From the NCBI RefSeq assembly GCF_000384075.1, contig NZ_KB913025.1, positions 1,182,119 to 1,246,118 on the forward strand: a stretch of DNA of 64,000 nt. Direction: 5' to 3'. Below are positions 54,166 through 63,511 of this stretch, one piece after another. This DNA is from Methylovulum miyakonense HT12. GTDB taxonomy: Bacteria > Pseudomonadota > Gammaproteobacteria > Methylococcales > Methylomonadaceae. Under the pieces are notes generated by a model. That model was not told the DNA's origin, did not search any database, and saw only the letters and a program-made list of their open reading frames with translations. Made by a program: the position numbers and the translations under genes. How positions within the stretch are numbered: the stretch's first letter is position 1; each line of letters begins with the position of its first letter.

Positions 54166-54589
54166 TCAAGGCAGGGCAGCCAGTTGCCTGGCGACCCCCT
54201 CACAAATCCCGGCGTGCAGAATTACCGCAGCGGGCTTTTCAACGTTGTCCGCTTCGCACACAGCATATCGGTACTTAGAAATCATGATATATACGGGGGG
54301 GGTAGATAAATTAAAGCCGTTGATCAGGGCAATAAACCCTGTCCAATTGTAGCGGCGTCTCTGGCTACGCCAGTTATGTCCTGTAGGTAGCCTTCAGCTT
54401 CTGGTTCAATTTGGCAAATAACACCGGCTTACACAAGCCCCGATTTTCTCGGCACCATGCCTTGAAATTGGCTAGGGCCGCCCGATATTTCTTGACGCCA
54501 ACCCGCCGTTTCAGCACGGTCTTGCAAAATTGGGTAAATAGCAAAAGGACGGAAATATGACCGCCCAGGGTTATAGTTTTGCCTGCCAA
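54166..54589 (-). pseudogene. Decayed C-terminus of a group II intron reverse transcriptase/maturase
   Basis: The first piece (54374-54589) encodes YRAALANFKAWCRENR and LFAKLNQKLKATY, matching the group II RT thumb/maturase segment F..W.r.nR....l...lN.kLrGyynYyG. After the stop, a second frame (54166-54369) encodes RSQRRRYNWTGFIALINGF, matching the terminal RRSQR..w.GF motif. The sequence between the two (about 25 codons in intact members) is deleted, and the RT core is missing, so the ORF is dead. Confidence 0.7.
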
Positions 54590-54783
54590 GAACCCGAACC
54601 AAGATATAAGGTATACTTAAGCGGTCTTAGCTGCGCTCCTTTAGATGAGCCGGATCTTTAAAAAATATCATAAAATCAATGGAAAAGCGACGGGCATTGC
54701 CCTAGAAAGCAGGGTGTGCCCTACCAAACTTTTTCATGTTTTTCGTGGATAAAACTGACCCAACATTTTTTAGCAGAATAAAA

Positions 54784-55527
54784 ATGAACAAACAACCCAT
54801 CCTGTTAGGCGTAAACATCGACCATGTCGCCACGCTGCGGCAAGCCCGCGGCACCCGTTACCCCGATCCCGTACAAGCGGCTCTGGTTGCCGAACAAGCG
54901 GGCGCTGACGGCATCACCGCGCATCTGCGCGAAGACCGCCGCCATATCCAAGACCGCGACATTTATTTGCTTAAAGACATACTGCACACGCGCCTGAACT
55001 TGGAAATGGCGGTGACCGATGAAATGCTCGCCATCGCCACCCAAGTCAAACCATATGCCTGCTGCCTAGTGCCGGAAAAACGCACCGAACTGACCACCGA
55101 AGGCGGTTTGGATGTCGCGGGCAACCTGCCCCGCCTGCAACAAGCTTGCGCCAAACTGGCCGGGGCCGGGATTGAAGTGTCGCTGTTCATCGACCCGGAT
55201 TTTGCGCAAATTGACGCCGCCGTGGCCGCCGCGGCTCCCGTCATCGAATTGCACACAGGCGGCTATGCCGATGCGCCCACAGCTGCATCACAAGCCGAAG
55301 AGTGGGCACGCATCAAAGCCGCCGCGCACTATGCGCACAGCGCCGGATTGCAAGTGAACGCCGGGCATGGCTTAAATTTCCATAATGTCGAGGCCATTTG
55401 CGCAATACCGCAAATTGTCGAGCTGAACATAGGGCATTCGATTATCGCCCAAGCGGTGTTTTCAGGCTTGGCGCAAACGGTCAGGGATTTGAAGCAAGTG
55501 ATGAGGCAAGCTAGGGAGGGGATTTAG
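54784..55527 (+). CDS. pdxJ: Pyridoxine 5'-phosphate synthase
   Basis: PdxJ condenses 1-deoxyxylulose 5-phosphate with aminoacetone phosphate to give PNP, the last ring-forming step of vitamin B6 synthesis. The 247-residue protein has [15 protein letters not shown], the catalytic HLREDRRHI and LHTGGYAD. The start MNKQPILLG fits the family; an ATG 48 bp upstream lies in an uncoupled leader. The usual partner acpS is not downstream. Confidence 0.96.
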   Translation: MNKQPILLGVNIDHVATLRQARGTRYPDPVQAALVAEQAGADGITAHLREDRRHIQDRDIYLLKDILHTRLNLEMAVTDEMLAIATQVKPYACCLVPEKRTELTTEGGLDVAGNLPRLQQACAKLAGAGIEVSLFIDPDFAQIDAAVAAAAPVIELHTGGYADAPTAASQAEEWARIKAAAHYAHSAGLQVNAGHGLNFHNVEAICAIPQIVELNIGHSIIAQAVFSGLAQTVRDLKQVMRQAREGI

Positions 55528-55623
55528 CAGACGGGGTGCTTGTACATGGAGCCCAAAAACAGGTTTTGAGCCCCGCGTATCTAGTGGCGCAACCAGCAAA
55601 GCATTAAGGCCATGTTGATTAGC

Positions 55624-57072
55624 TTAATTGATAGCCCTACCTTTCAAATGGACGAGCGTTTCAGGCTCGCTTTCGTCATTGCTTTTAACAACCAAGCTGG
55701 TTTCAATAATTCCAACATTTTTGGGTTCAAAATTAACCTCAACCACTTTAGATTGGTTAGGCGCAATCACAAATGGGCTTGGAGATGAGACGACAAATGC
55801 TGAATTATTAGATGCAATTGAGTTGACCGCCAATTCCTTGTCACCCACATTCATAATTGATATTTTCTTCGTGGCCATTGCATTAATGGCTGTCCGTGGA
55901 AAAGATACTTCGGACGGAGTGAAAATGTCGGGCAAACCCAGTTTGAAAGCGGTGAGCTTGCCATCCCCGCTGGCGACATACAGCCCGCTTTCACCTAAAG
56001 CCAGCTGCCCGGACGCGGTGTAAGACCAAACGTTTTGGTGGGTCTTAATGTCTATGGCATAAACCTTGTTTGCAGTGGCGAAGAACACATGCGATTTGGT
56101 GGCCACTAGATTGTTGATAACACTGTCTTTGACCGTGTTTTTCCACGCCCATAAGGTTTTACCCGTCACTTGGTCGAGGGCGACTAATGAACCTTGTGTC
56201 GTGCCTGCGTAAACCACATTATTCGCTAAAGCAGGTTGTCCTGTGTAATCTTCATTAAAATTATAGGTTTTTTGCCAAGCAATTTTTTTAGTGTCTGTTT
56301 TAAATTTGCTTAACAAGCCGCCGTCAACAACGAACACATCGTTCAAACCACCTAGCATTGGCACTTCAGCCTGCTCGCCAGAATTAATTATGCTGAACCC
56401 TAATTTGCCAGTTAATCGGTCTACTGCATAAAGCGATCCTATATACGAATAAGCCCATTTTTCGTCAACAGCAGGAGTCCAACGATCCACTTGTGGCAAA
56501 CCAGCATAAAACCAATTTTCATGGTCTTTAGTACCATCAAACGAATACATTCCGCCATAAGCGCCGCCGTTTACATACACGTTGTTTTTGTAAATCGTTG
56601 GGGATAAATAGGTTTCCCATTGCGCCCCATGTAGGGATTGAAAAAGGATATTGCCACTTTTTGCATCATAAGCACGTAGATAAGTATCGCCATCATTATT
56701 GACTGTTTGCAAATAAACCTTACCGCTGTCATAACTGGGTGGATTCACAGAAAAAATACCGGAAAAACTTTTACCCCATGCCAAATTGCCATTTTTTTTA
56801 ATGGCATAAAGATGTTGGTTACCAAAATAACCAGGGACGGAAACATAGATTTGGTTTTGTGCTACGGTAACGGGGCTTAATGCGCTCGAACCCACACTTT
56901 TTTTCCAACGGAAAGCAATATCACTGGGATTTATCGTCACGGGCACATAGCCCGTATGCGATGGGTTCGCTTGGTTCATCGCCCATCGGTCACTTGCAAT
57001 AACCGAACCGCCCCAGAAAGCACAACCCAGCACCATCATCTTACTAACCGCAATAGCTAATTTTCTTTTCAT
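55624..57072 (-). CDS. Secreted PQQ-type beta-propeller with C-terminal ASPM/SPD-2/Hydin-like domain
   Basis: The 482-residue product has a signal peptide (cleavage about residue 26, VIA-SDRW) and repeated PQQ/WD-like blades (LYAIKKNGNLAWG, YAVDRLTGKLGF, LVALDQVTGKTLWAWK, YAIDIKTHQNVWSY). It ends in an Ig-like ASPM/Hydin-type domain (about 385-482, ISIMNVGDKELAVNSI and VEVNFEPKNVG). No catalytic residues of PQQ dehydrogenases are evident. It is probably a periplasmic or surface scaffold. It converges with pdxJ. Confidence 0.85.
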   Translation of the reverse strand: MKRKLAIAVSKMMVLGCAFWGGSVIASDRWAMNQANPSHTGYVPVTINPSDIAFRWKKSVGSSALSPVTVAQNQIYVSVPGYFGNQHLYAIKKNGNLAWGKSFSGIFSVNPPSYDSGKVYLQTVNNDGDTYLRAYDAKSGNILFQSLHGAQWETYLSPTIYKNNVYVNGGAYGGMYSFDGTKDHENWFYAGLPQVDRWTPAVDEKWAYSYIGSLYAVDRLTGKLGFSIINSGEQAEVPMLGGLNDVFVVDGGLLSKFKTDTKKIAWQKTYNFNEDYTGQPALANNVVYAGTTQGSLVALDQVTGKTLWAWKNTVKDSVINNLVATKSHVFFATANKVYAIDIKTHQNVWSYTASGQLALGESGLYVASGDGKLTAFKLGLPDIFTPSEVSFPRTAINAMATKKISIMNVGDKELAVNSIASNNSAFVVSSPSPFVIAPNQSKVVEVNFEPKNVGIIETSLVVKSNDESEPETLVHLKGRAIN

Positions 57073-57335
57073 TATCCTCTATCCTGTTGATTCAATAAGT
57101 TAATAACGCCATTCAGTAAACCAGTTGTCCCAGTAACCTCACTTGCAACCTTCAATGAAACTGCCAGCTATAATGAAACCCCACTTACCGGCCTCGATTA
57201 TATCGGCAGCAAAATCTGTTATCCATTAATAATATGTGGCTTTTTTCACTAAAAGGCAGCCAAATAACGCAAAACCAACAGCAAAGCTAAATGGTAAACA
57301 GTTGGTGCATGGGCAAGAAAGCGCCCTGCTTAACA

Positions 57336-58922
57336 TCAGGCCTGGCTGTTCAAATAATCCTCATAATTGCCGTTAAAATCGACAATGCCGTTCGGAGTCA
57401 ATTCGATAATGCGCGTTGCTAACGAAGACACAAACTCACGGTCATGGCTGACAAAAATTAAAGTACCTGGATAGTTTTCCAACGCCGTGTTCAAGGATTC
57501 AATCGACTCCATATCCAAATGGTTGGTCGGTTCGTCCATCACCATGATGTTGTTTTTTTGCAGGATCAGTTTGCCGAACAGCATCCGGCCTTGTTCGCCA
57601 CCTGACAGCACTTTGACGGATTTGTTAATGTCATCGCTGGAAAATAACAGCCGCCCCAAGGTGCCGCGTATCGTTTGGTCATCATCCGATTCCTTGCGCC
57701 ACTGCCCCATCCATTCGATCAGGCTCAAATCTTCGGCAAAATCATCGGCGTGGTCTTGCGCGAAATAACCGACTTCGGAATTTTCCGACCATTTGACAAT
57801 ACCTTTATCTGGTGTCAAGTCGCCAACTAAGGTTTTCAGTAACGTGGATTTACCAATACCGTTAGGGCCGATCACCGCCACCCGCTCACCGACGGCAATC
57901 ATCAGGTTAAGGTTTTGGAACAGTGGTTCAGCGCCGTAGCCTTTACTCAATCCTTCGACTTCCAATGCCAATCGGTGCAGCTTTTTGGTTTGGTCAAAAC
58001 GGATGAAGGGGTTGACGCGGCTGGATGGCTTCACTTCATCCAGTTTGATTTTGTCCAATTGTTTGGCACGGGAGGTGGCCTGCTTAGCTTTGGAAGCGTT
58101 CGCGGAGAAGCGGCTGACGAAAGTTTGCAACTCGGCGATCTGGGCTTTTTTCTTGGCGTTGCCCGCCAATAAACGTTCGCGCACTTCGGTGACAGCGACC
58201 ATGTAATCATCATAATTGCCTGGATACACGCGCAATTCGCCGTAATCCATATCCGCCATGTGCGTACAAACGCTGTTCAAGAAGTGGCGGTCATGCGAAA
58301 TGATGACCATGGTGCAATTGCGCTCGTTGAGGATGTTTTCCAGCCAGCGGATGGTGTTGATGTCCAAGTTGTTGGTCGGCTCGTCCAAGAGCATGATGTC
58401 GGGATTGGCGAACAAGGCTTGCGCCAGCAATACCCGCAGTTTCCAGCCCGGCGCGACTGCGCCCATCGGGCCTTGATGTTGTTCTACCGGGATGTCTAGG
58501 CCTAGCAAAATTTCCCCGGCACGGGCTTCGGCGGTGTAGCCGCCAAATTCGGCAAACACCGATTCCAGTTCGGCAGCGTGCATGTAGTCGTCTTCGGTGG
58601 CTTCCAAGTTGGCGTAAATGGCGTCGCGTTCGGACATCGCCGACCACATTTCGGCATGGCCCATCAGCACCACATCCAACACGCGGAAGTTTTCATAGGC
58701 AAATTGATCCTGACGCAAATTGCCCAGCCGCTCATTCGGCGTGATGCTGACATTGCCAGCCGACGGCTCCAAATCGCCGCTGAGGATTTTCATAAACGTG
58801 GATTTGCCGCAGCCGTTCGCGCCAATCAGGCCGTAACGGTTACCGTCGCCGAATTTGACCGAGACGTTTTCAAACAAGGGCTTAGCCCCGAATTGCATGG
58901 TGATGTTAGCTGTAGAGATCAA
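57336..58922 (-). CDS. ybiT: ABC-F family ATPase YbiT
   Basis: This 528-residue translation factor-like ATPase matches E. coli YbiT (530 residues) along its whole length, for example [29 protein letters not shown] and LRVYPGNYD. It has two ATPase cores (Walker [10 protein letters not shown] and GPNGIGKST) and no membrane segments. ABC-F proteins bind the ribosomal E site; YbiT's exact role is open. Confidence 0.95.
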   Translation of the reverse strand: MISTANITMQFGAKPLFENVSVKFGDGNRYGLIGANGCGKSTFMKILSGDLEPSAGNVSITPNERLGNLRQDQFAYENFRVLDVVLMGHAEMWSAMSERDAIYANLEATEDDYMHAAELESVFAEFGGYTAEARAGEILLGLDIPVEQHQGPMGAVAPGWKLRVLLAQALFANPDIMLLDEPTNNLDINTIRWLENILNERNCTMVIISHDRHFLNSVCTHMADMDYGELRVYPGNYDDYMVAVTEVRERLLAGNAKKKAQIAELQTFVSRFSANASKAKQATSRAKQLDKIKLDEVKPSSRVNPFIRFDQTKKLHRLALEVEGLSKGYGAEPLFQNLNLMIAVGERVAVIGPNGIGKSTLLKTLVGDLTPDKGIVKWSENSEVGYFAQDHADDFAEDLSLIEWMGQWRKESDDDQTIRGTLGRLLFSSDDINKSVKVLSGGEQGRMLFGKLILQKNNIMVMDEPTNHLDMESIESLNTALENYPGTLIFVSHDREFVSSLATRIIELTPNGIVDFNGNYEDYLNSQA

Positions 58923-58998
58923 AAGAATGTTCCGAAAGGTAAGTTAAGGGTTTAAAGATAGGTAGTTTAGCGTAATGTTACGTGTTAGATAGTGAATA

Positions 58999-59649
58999 TC
59001 AATCAAGACTGACTTCAATATGTTCCAACGCTTTGAGAAAAAGTTTTAAGCTCGTGTCTTTTGAGGCAGTGGCGATAAGATTTTGCCGTTTTAAAAACGG
59101 TTGGCTGAGTTGGTCATAATTTCGGCGTTTTTTCGCAACTCGGATATGTTTGGGAAAGGTGACTGTTTTTAACACCTCAAAACAATCATGGATGGTGTTT
59201 TGTTCGCCATGATGGGCAACTAGCCAACATTCCAAGGAATGCACACAAATGGCGAAAATAATTTTCTCGGCGTGAGTTTCGTAAAAGCCATTGGCACCAC
59301 TGTTGATGCTGGCGATCAGTTGGGATTGGATGTTGGTAATCAACAACTCAGCAGCCAGTTCATTGCCATTGTTATCACGATGCGGCACGGGGATTTTCTC
59401 GGCAATATCGCTATCAATCTGCAAAATTACATAATCCGTGTTGAACACGTCGTCACGAAACCGGGTGGATGCTAAATATTTGAATAATAGAGGCCAGCCA
59501 CCATCACCGTGTTTTTGGTCGGATTCGTCAAACGGTGGTTGTAATTCGGTGATGTGTTCGCCAAGGTCTGGATTGTCAAAATAACCGCATAAAATATTTT
59601 CAATCGTGATTTGATCGGTAGGGCCTTCACACGCCAAGCCAAACAACAT
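58999..59649 (-). CDS. TOPRIM/RloB-like putative nuclease (DUF4276-type)
   Basis: The 216-residue protein begins with CEGPTDQITIENIL, the Glu-bearing TOPRIM motif I. It has an Asp pair in YVILQIDSDIAE (the DxD motif) and a HSLECWLVAHH segment like the terminal P.FE.WLL.H of RloB-type proteins. It follows the AAA ATPase gene by 4 bp. In AbiL, RloAB and PARIS systems an equivalent TOPRIM partner is the effector. Nuclease activity is inferred, not shown. It is the last gene of the four-gene operon. Confidence 0.78.
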   Translation of the reverse strand: MLFGLACEGPTDQITIENILCGYFDNPDLGEHITELQPPFDESDQKHGDGGWPLLFKYLASTRFRDDVFNTDYVILQIDSDIAEKIPVPHRDNNGNELAAELLITNIQSQLIASINSGANGFYETHAEKIIFAICVHSLECWLVAHHGEQNTIHDCFEVLKTVTFPKHIRVAKKRRNYDQLSQPFLKRQNLIATASKDTSLKLFLKALEHIEVSLD

Positions 59650-59653
59650 AAGC

Positions 59654-60904
59654 CTAAAACCCTTTCGGCAAGCCGCCTAAATAGCCGCGTAAAAAAGCTT
59701 CTGATAAGCGCAATTCTTCATCCGTTGATGAACGTGGTTTGTCTTTTAATTCAATGCGTTTAACCCGCGTATGGCCTTCTTTATTGCGTTTCAACACCAA
59801 TAAACGCTGTTCATCGTCACCTAAATCAATACCGTCCAAAATGGCGGGATTGTGGGTGGTGACAAAGACTTGTTTGTCGTATTTTTTTGCCAAGCGCACC
59901 AATTCTTTAATCAGTTTGGTACACAGTTTAGGGTTGAGCGCGACATCAATATTATCAATCGCGAAGATTTTCGGGGTGTCGTCAGAAACCATTAAAGCAA
60001 TGTAAAACAGCACAAACAAAAAGCCTTCATTGGCACTGCGTTGGTCGAAAGCGGTGCTTAAAAATCGGTCAGTGATGGTGACTTTGTCTTCGTATGACGA
60101 AAAATTTTCTGGAATATGCAAGTTATCGAACCAATCGAACAATTCCAAACAAGTGACAATTTCTTCCAATTGTTCGGGCGATTTGCTTTGGATCACTTTT
60201 AACAGTTTCAGTAAGCCTTCGCCATTGATGCCTAATGGTTCGATTTGGCCTTCTTTGCTGAAATTTCTCAGGGCGGTGTTTTCTGGAGAGTAGATTAAGA
60301 AGTTTTTTAGCCGGGCTTCTTCATTTGTAATAATTTCAGAATCTATAACAAAACTTTCGAATTCTTCTTTGTTAGGAAATATCCAAGAAAAAGAGTTAAA
60401 TGCTAGTTTTTTCCTTGAATTAAATGCCTCTTCAGCAGTAATTTTTACTATTTCTTCATCAATATCAGCAATTTTTGCTTTATTTAATATATCCTCAATC
60501 TCCTTTTTTTGTTCCTGATTAAATTTGTATATCCATTCTTTAATTTCTTCTATTAATCTGTTAGTAGATCTGGTCCATTTCGTATAAGGCTCATTATTGT
60601 GACTAATGACATATTCATGTGCTCCGCTCGCATTTTGATAATCGACTCGAAGCAATATGTGCTTTCGCAAATTCTCCTCACTAAAAGCAGCCCGCATTAA
60701 CTGGGGTTCAGTTACACGAATTCCCCTAGAAACCAAAAACCCATTATCCAATTTATCCGCCGCCGTCGCCGCCGCCAACGCAATCGCCTCCAACACGTTA
60801 CTTTTCCCGCAACCGTTTTCGCCGATCAAGACGTTAAAACGGCCTACGTCCAGCTTTAGCTCGTGCAGGGATTTGTAATTATTGATTTGGAGAGCGCGGA
60901 TCAT
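59654..60904 (-). CDS. AAA family (AAA_15/21, OLD/RecF-like) ATPase
   Basis: The 416-residue protein has the SMC/RecF-like N-terminus LQINNYKSLHELKLDVGRF with Walker A GENGCGKS (28-35), an ABC-like SANEG signature (about 290), Walker B FAIDN (Asp316 followed by Asn rather than Glu) and the switch histidine in TTHNPAILDG (His351). A coiled-coil-like, A+T-rich middle part (about 110-200) separates the two lobes. Similar ATPases act as phage sensors in PARIS, AbiL and Septu. It overlaps the upstream TIGR02574-like gene by 4 bp. Confidence 0.88.
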   Translation of the reverse strand: MIRALQINNYKSLHELKLDVGRFNVLIGENGCGKSNVLEAIALAAATAADKLDNGFLVSRGIRVTEPQLMRAAFSEENLRKHILLRVDYQNASGAHEYVISHNNEPYTKWTRSTNRLIEEIKEWIYKFNQEQKKEIEDILNKAKIADIDEEIVKITAEEAFNSRKKLAFNSFSWIFPNKEEFESFVIDSEIITNEEARLKNFLIYSPENTALRNFSKEGQIEPLGINGEGLLKLLKVIQSKSPEQLEEIVTCLELFDWFDNLHIPENFSSYEDKVTITDRFLSTAFDQRSANEGFLFVLFYIALMVSDDTPKIFAIDNIDVALNPKLCTKLIKELVRLAKKYDKQVFVTTHNPAILDGIDLGDDEQRLLVLKRNKEGHTRVKRIELKDKPRSSTDEELRLSEAFLRGYLGGLPKGF

Positions 60905-61128
60905 GATTTAAGTTTTTGTATGCCAAATATTTTGAACGCATCGGCACTTGAAATGGGTGTTATTTCACCTGATTTGAGTTGCTGCAAGCGCGATTGTGCA
61001 AGCTCTGCCCATTTAGCATCAATTTCTGAGTCAGGGGTATTTAAGCTTCGGAGCAATGAATCAAGCACTATCGCCCGTTCTTCAACGGGTAAGGAAACCG
61101 CTTCTGCTATCAGGTCTTTGGTTTTCAT
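60901..61128 (-). CDS. Addiction-module antitoxin component (TIGR02574-like)
   Basis: This 75-residue protein has the family pattern ALSLP.EERA..LD.LL.SL....IDA.WA.LA..RL..L..GE. Such proteins are usually paired with a RelE/ParE toxin. None is here: the next gene, overlapping by 4 bp, is the AAA ATPase, and the previous one is a HicB-like protein. It may neutralise or regulate the ATPase-TOPRIM pair, which is inference. Confidence 0.85.
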   Translation of the reverse strand: MKTKDLIAEAVSLPVEERAIVLDSLLRSLNTPDSEIDAKWAELAQSRLQQLKSGEITPISSADAFKIFGIQKLKS

Positions 61129-61280
61129 GATTGCTCCATCATCAGCAAATAAGCATCGCCAATATTTTCTTCCAGCTCTGCTAGGGTTTCGCCTTGGCTA
61201 AATACGCCAGGCACTTTCTTCAATTTGCCGACGTACCAACCGTCATCTTGCCAATATTCCAAAGTAAATGTGTGTTTCAT
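61125..61280 (-). CDS. Short HicB-like (UPF0150) protein
   Basis: The gene is 51 codons and easily missed. The product reads FTLEYWQDDGWYVGKLKKVP followed by GVFSQGETLAELEENI, the HicB/UPF0150 partial RNase-H fold. An AGG lies eight bases upstream of the ATG. Its stop overlaps the next start as ATGA. There is no HicA partner within the operon. It opens the four-gene ATPase-TOPRIM operon, 34 bp downstream of gatB. Confidence 0.8.
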   Translation of the reverse strand: MKHTFTLEYWQDDGWYVGKLKKVPGVFSQGETLAELEENIGDAYLLMMEQS

Positions 61281-61314
61281 TGGATTGCCTGATTATCGTT
61301 AGTCGCCTTAAAAC

Positions 61315-62757
61315 TTAAGCTTTCAACTTCGCCATCAACATCTTATTCACTTCCGCTGGATTCGCTTTACCCTGCATCGCCTTCATCACTTGCCCGACAA
61401 AAAAGCCAAAGACTTTGTCATTACCACCTCGGTATTGCTCGACTTGCTTGCCGTTGGCGGCGATAATTTGGTCGATGACGGCTTCAATCGCTCCGGTGTC
61501 GGTGATTTGTTTCAAGCCTTTAGCTTCGATGATGCTGTCGGCGGTTGAATCTGGCGTTTGCCAGAGTTCTTCGAAAACTTGCTTGGCGATTTTGCCTGAA
61601 ATGGTGTCGTCGCTGATCCGCGCTAACAAACCTGCCAATTGACTGGCTGTAACGGGGGAATCGGTGATTTCCAAATCAGCTTTGTTGAGCGCAGCGGACA
61701 ATTCGCCTGTCACCCAGTTGGCGCACAATTTGGCTTCACATTTAGACTCGACGACCACGCTTTCAAAATAATCCGCCAGCGGGCGAGATGAGGTCAAAAT
61801 GGTCGCGCTTTCGTTATCCAACTGGTATTGGTCTTTGAAACGTTGTTTTTTGGCTTCGGGCAATTCCGGCAAGGTGGTTTTGACTTGTGCCTTAAAGTCT
61901 TCGGTAATCACCACAGGCAACAAATCGGGGTCGGGGAAGTAGCGGTAATCGTTGGCTTCTTCCTTGCTGCGCATAGAGCGGGTTTCGTCTTTGTTGGCAT
62001 CGTACAAGCGGGTTTCTTGGACGATTTTGCCGCCGTTTTCAATCAGCTCGATATGCCGTTCCACTTCATGGTTAATGGCTTTTTCGACGAATTTGAAGGA
62101 ATTGATGTTCTTGATTTCCACGCGGGTGCCAAATTCTTTTTGGCCCACCGGACGTACGGAAACGTTAGCATCACAGCGGAACGAACCTTCCTGCATGTTG
62201 CCGTCGCAAATCCCCAAATAACGCACCAATTCGTGCAGTTTACGCATATAGGCCACGGCTTCTTTCGCCGAACGCATGTCCGGTTCGGACACGATTTCCA
62301 GCAACGGCGTACCGGCGCGGTTCAAGTCTATGCCGCTCATGCCGTGGAAACTTTCGTGCAAGGATTTGCCCGCGTCCTCTTCCAAGTGCGCACGGGTAAT
62401 GCCGATACGTTTGGTTTCGCCATCGACTTCAATATCCATGTGCCCGTTACCGACGATAGGCAAATCCATCTGGCTGATTTGGTAGCCTTTAGGCAAGTCG
62501 GGGTAAAAGTAATTTTTCCGAGCGAACACCGAACGTGGGGCGATGTGTGCATCTATCGCCAAACCAAACATCACGGCTTTTTCCACGGCAGCTTCGTTCA
62601 ACACAGGCAACACGCCGGGCAGGCCCAAATCGACCGCACAGGCTTGGGTGTTGGGTTCGGCGCCATACGCGGTGGATGCGCCGGAAAAGATTTTAGATTG
62701 GGTGGACAATTGGGTGTGGATTTCCAAACCAATGACGGTTTCCCAAGTGGTGCTCAT
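61315..62757 (-). CDS. gatB: Asp-tRNA(Asn)/Glu-tRNA(Gln) amidotransferase subunit B
   Basis: GatB, with GatA and GatC, turns misacylated Glu-tRNA(Gln) or Asp-tRNA(Asn) into the correct amide. The 480-residue protein has [45 protein letters not shown] and the Yqey-like C-terminal tail. gatA and gatC do not lie upstream as usual; a Uma2 gene does, 27 bp away. Confidence 0.97.
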   Translation of the reverse strand: MSTTWETVIGLEIHTQLSTQSKIFSGASTAYGAEPNTQACAVDLGLPGVLPVLNEAAVEKAVMFGLAIDAHIAPRSVFARKNYFYPDLPKGYQISQMDLPIVGNGHMDIEVDGETKRIGITRAHLEEDAGKSLHESFHGMSGIDLNRAGTPLLEIVSEPDMRSAKEAVAYMRKLHELVRYLGICDGNMQEGSFRCDANVSVRPVGQKEFGTRVEIKNINSFKFVEKAINHEVERHIELIENGGKIVQETRLYDANKDETRSMRSKEEANDYRYFPDPDLLPVVITEDFKAQVKTTLPELPEAKKQRFKDQYQLDNESATILTSSRPLADYFESVVVESKCEAKLCANWVTGELSAALNKADLEITDSPVTASQLAGLLARISDDTISGKIAKQVFEELWQTPDSTADSIIEAKGLKQITDTGAIEAVIDQIIAANGKQVEQYRGGNDKVFGFFVGQVMKAMQGKANPAEVNKMLMAKLKA

Positions 62758-62784
62758 AAGTTTTCCTTCATGTTTAAGTGGGTG

Positions 62785-63390
62785 CTAATCGGCAAACACA
62801 TCCGCCAAATCAATGGACAATTCGGGGAATAGGTACGGTGTCGCCATGTCATCTCCAGCATACATGGCATGTAATTGATAATGTTCGGTTTCTGTATTTA
62901 AGACAAATTGGTAGACGGCTTGTTCGTAAGGGTAAACCAGCCAATATTCAAGCACGCCATTTTCTTGGTACAAATCGTATTTCAGGCGCATTTCCTTTTT
63001 GCTGTTGCCTGGCGAGAGGATTTCGATAATCCAGTCCGGTGCGCCGCTACAGCCTTGCGTGGTCAGCTTTTCCGGGTCACAAATCACGCATAAATCCGGC
63101 TGCACAACGCTGAAAATTTCGCGGTCAGCCAGTTTGGATTTGCGGTTGTCATACAGACTGACATCGAACGGGGCATCAAAAATTTGGCAAGGTTTTTTGC
63201 GAAAGTAATTGCCAAGTTCTATGAGCAGGTTTCGGGAAATTCGTTGATGCTTCACATTGGGCGCGGGCGCCATCAGCATGATTTTGCCGCGTATCAGTTC
63301 CACGGTTTCTTCCAGCCGCCACGTCAGATAATCGGCGTAGCTGTAAGTGGCGTTCAAATCCAATTGGGACAAGTCGGTGATGGTTGTCAT
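62785..63390 (-). CDS. Uma2-family putative PD-(D/E)xK nuclease, second copy
   Basis: The 201-residue protein has the Uma2 core with VQPDLCVICD and DWIIEILSPGNSKKEMRLK, giving the D...E.K pattern, then YWLVYPYEQAVYQF. It is only distantly similar to the Uma2 protein at 27650-28246. Placed immediately upstream of gatB on the same strand, it is probably cotranscribed with it. Confidence 0.9.
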   Translation of the reverse strand: MTTITDLSQLDLNATYSYADYLTWRLEETVELIRGKIMLMAPAPNVKHQRISRNLLIELGNYFRKKPCQIFDAPFDVSLYDNRKSKLADREIFSVVQPDLCVICDPEKLTTQGCSGAPDWIIEILSPGNSKKEMRLKYDLYQENGVLEYWLVYPYEQAVYQFVLNTETEHYQLHAMYAGDDMATPYLFPELSIDLADVFAD

Positions 63391-63511
63391 AACATGTCAA
63401 TCCTTAAGTATTCGGAGATTGTTTTGGCGCAGCAAGATTTTTTGCATTATAAGCCAAATCAATAGCTAATAGGCCTAATAGCGCATTTCGATTGAATTTG
63501 GGTGTGGCGCA

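Noticed and set aside
61828-62832. A 334-codon open frame on the + strand opposite gatB
   Set aside because: It lies entirely antisense to gatB, has Phe/Val-His-rich low-complexity composition typical of a shadow frame, and no family motif.
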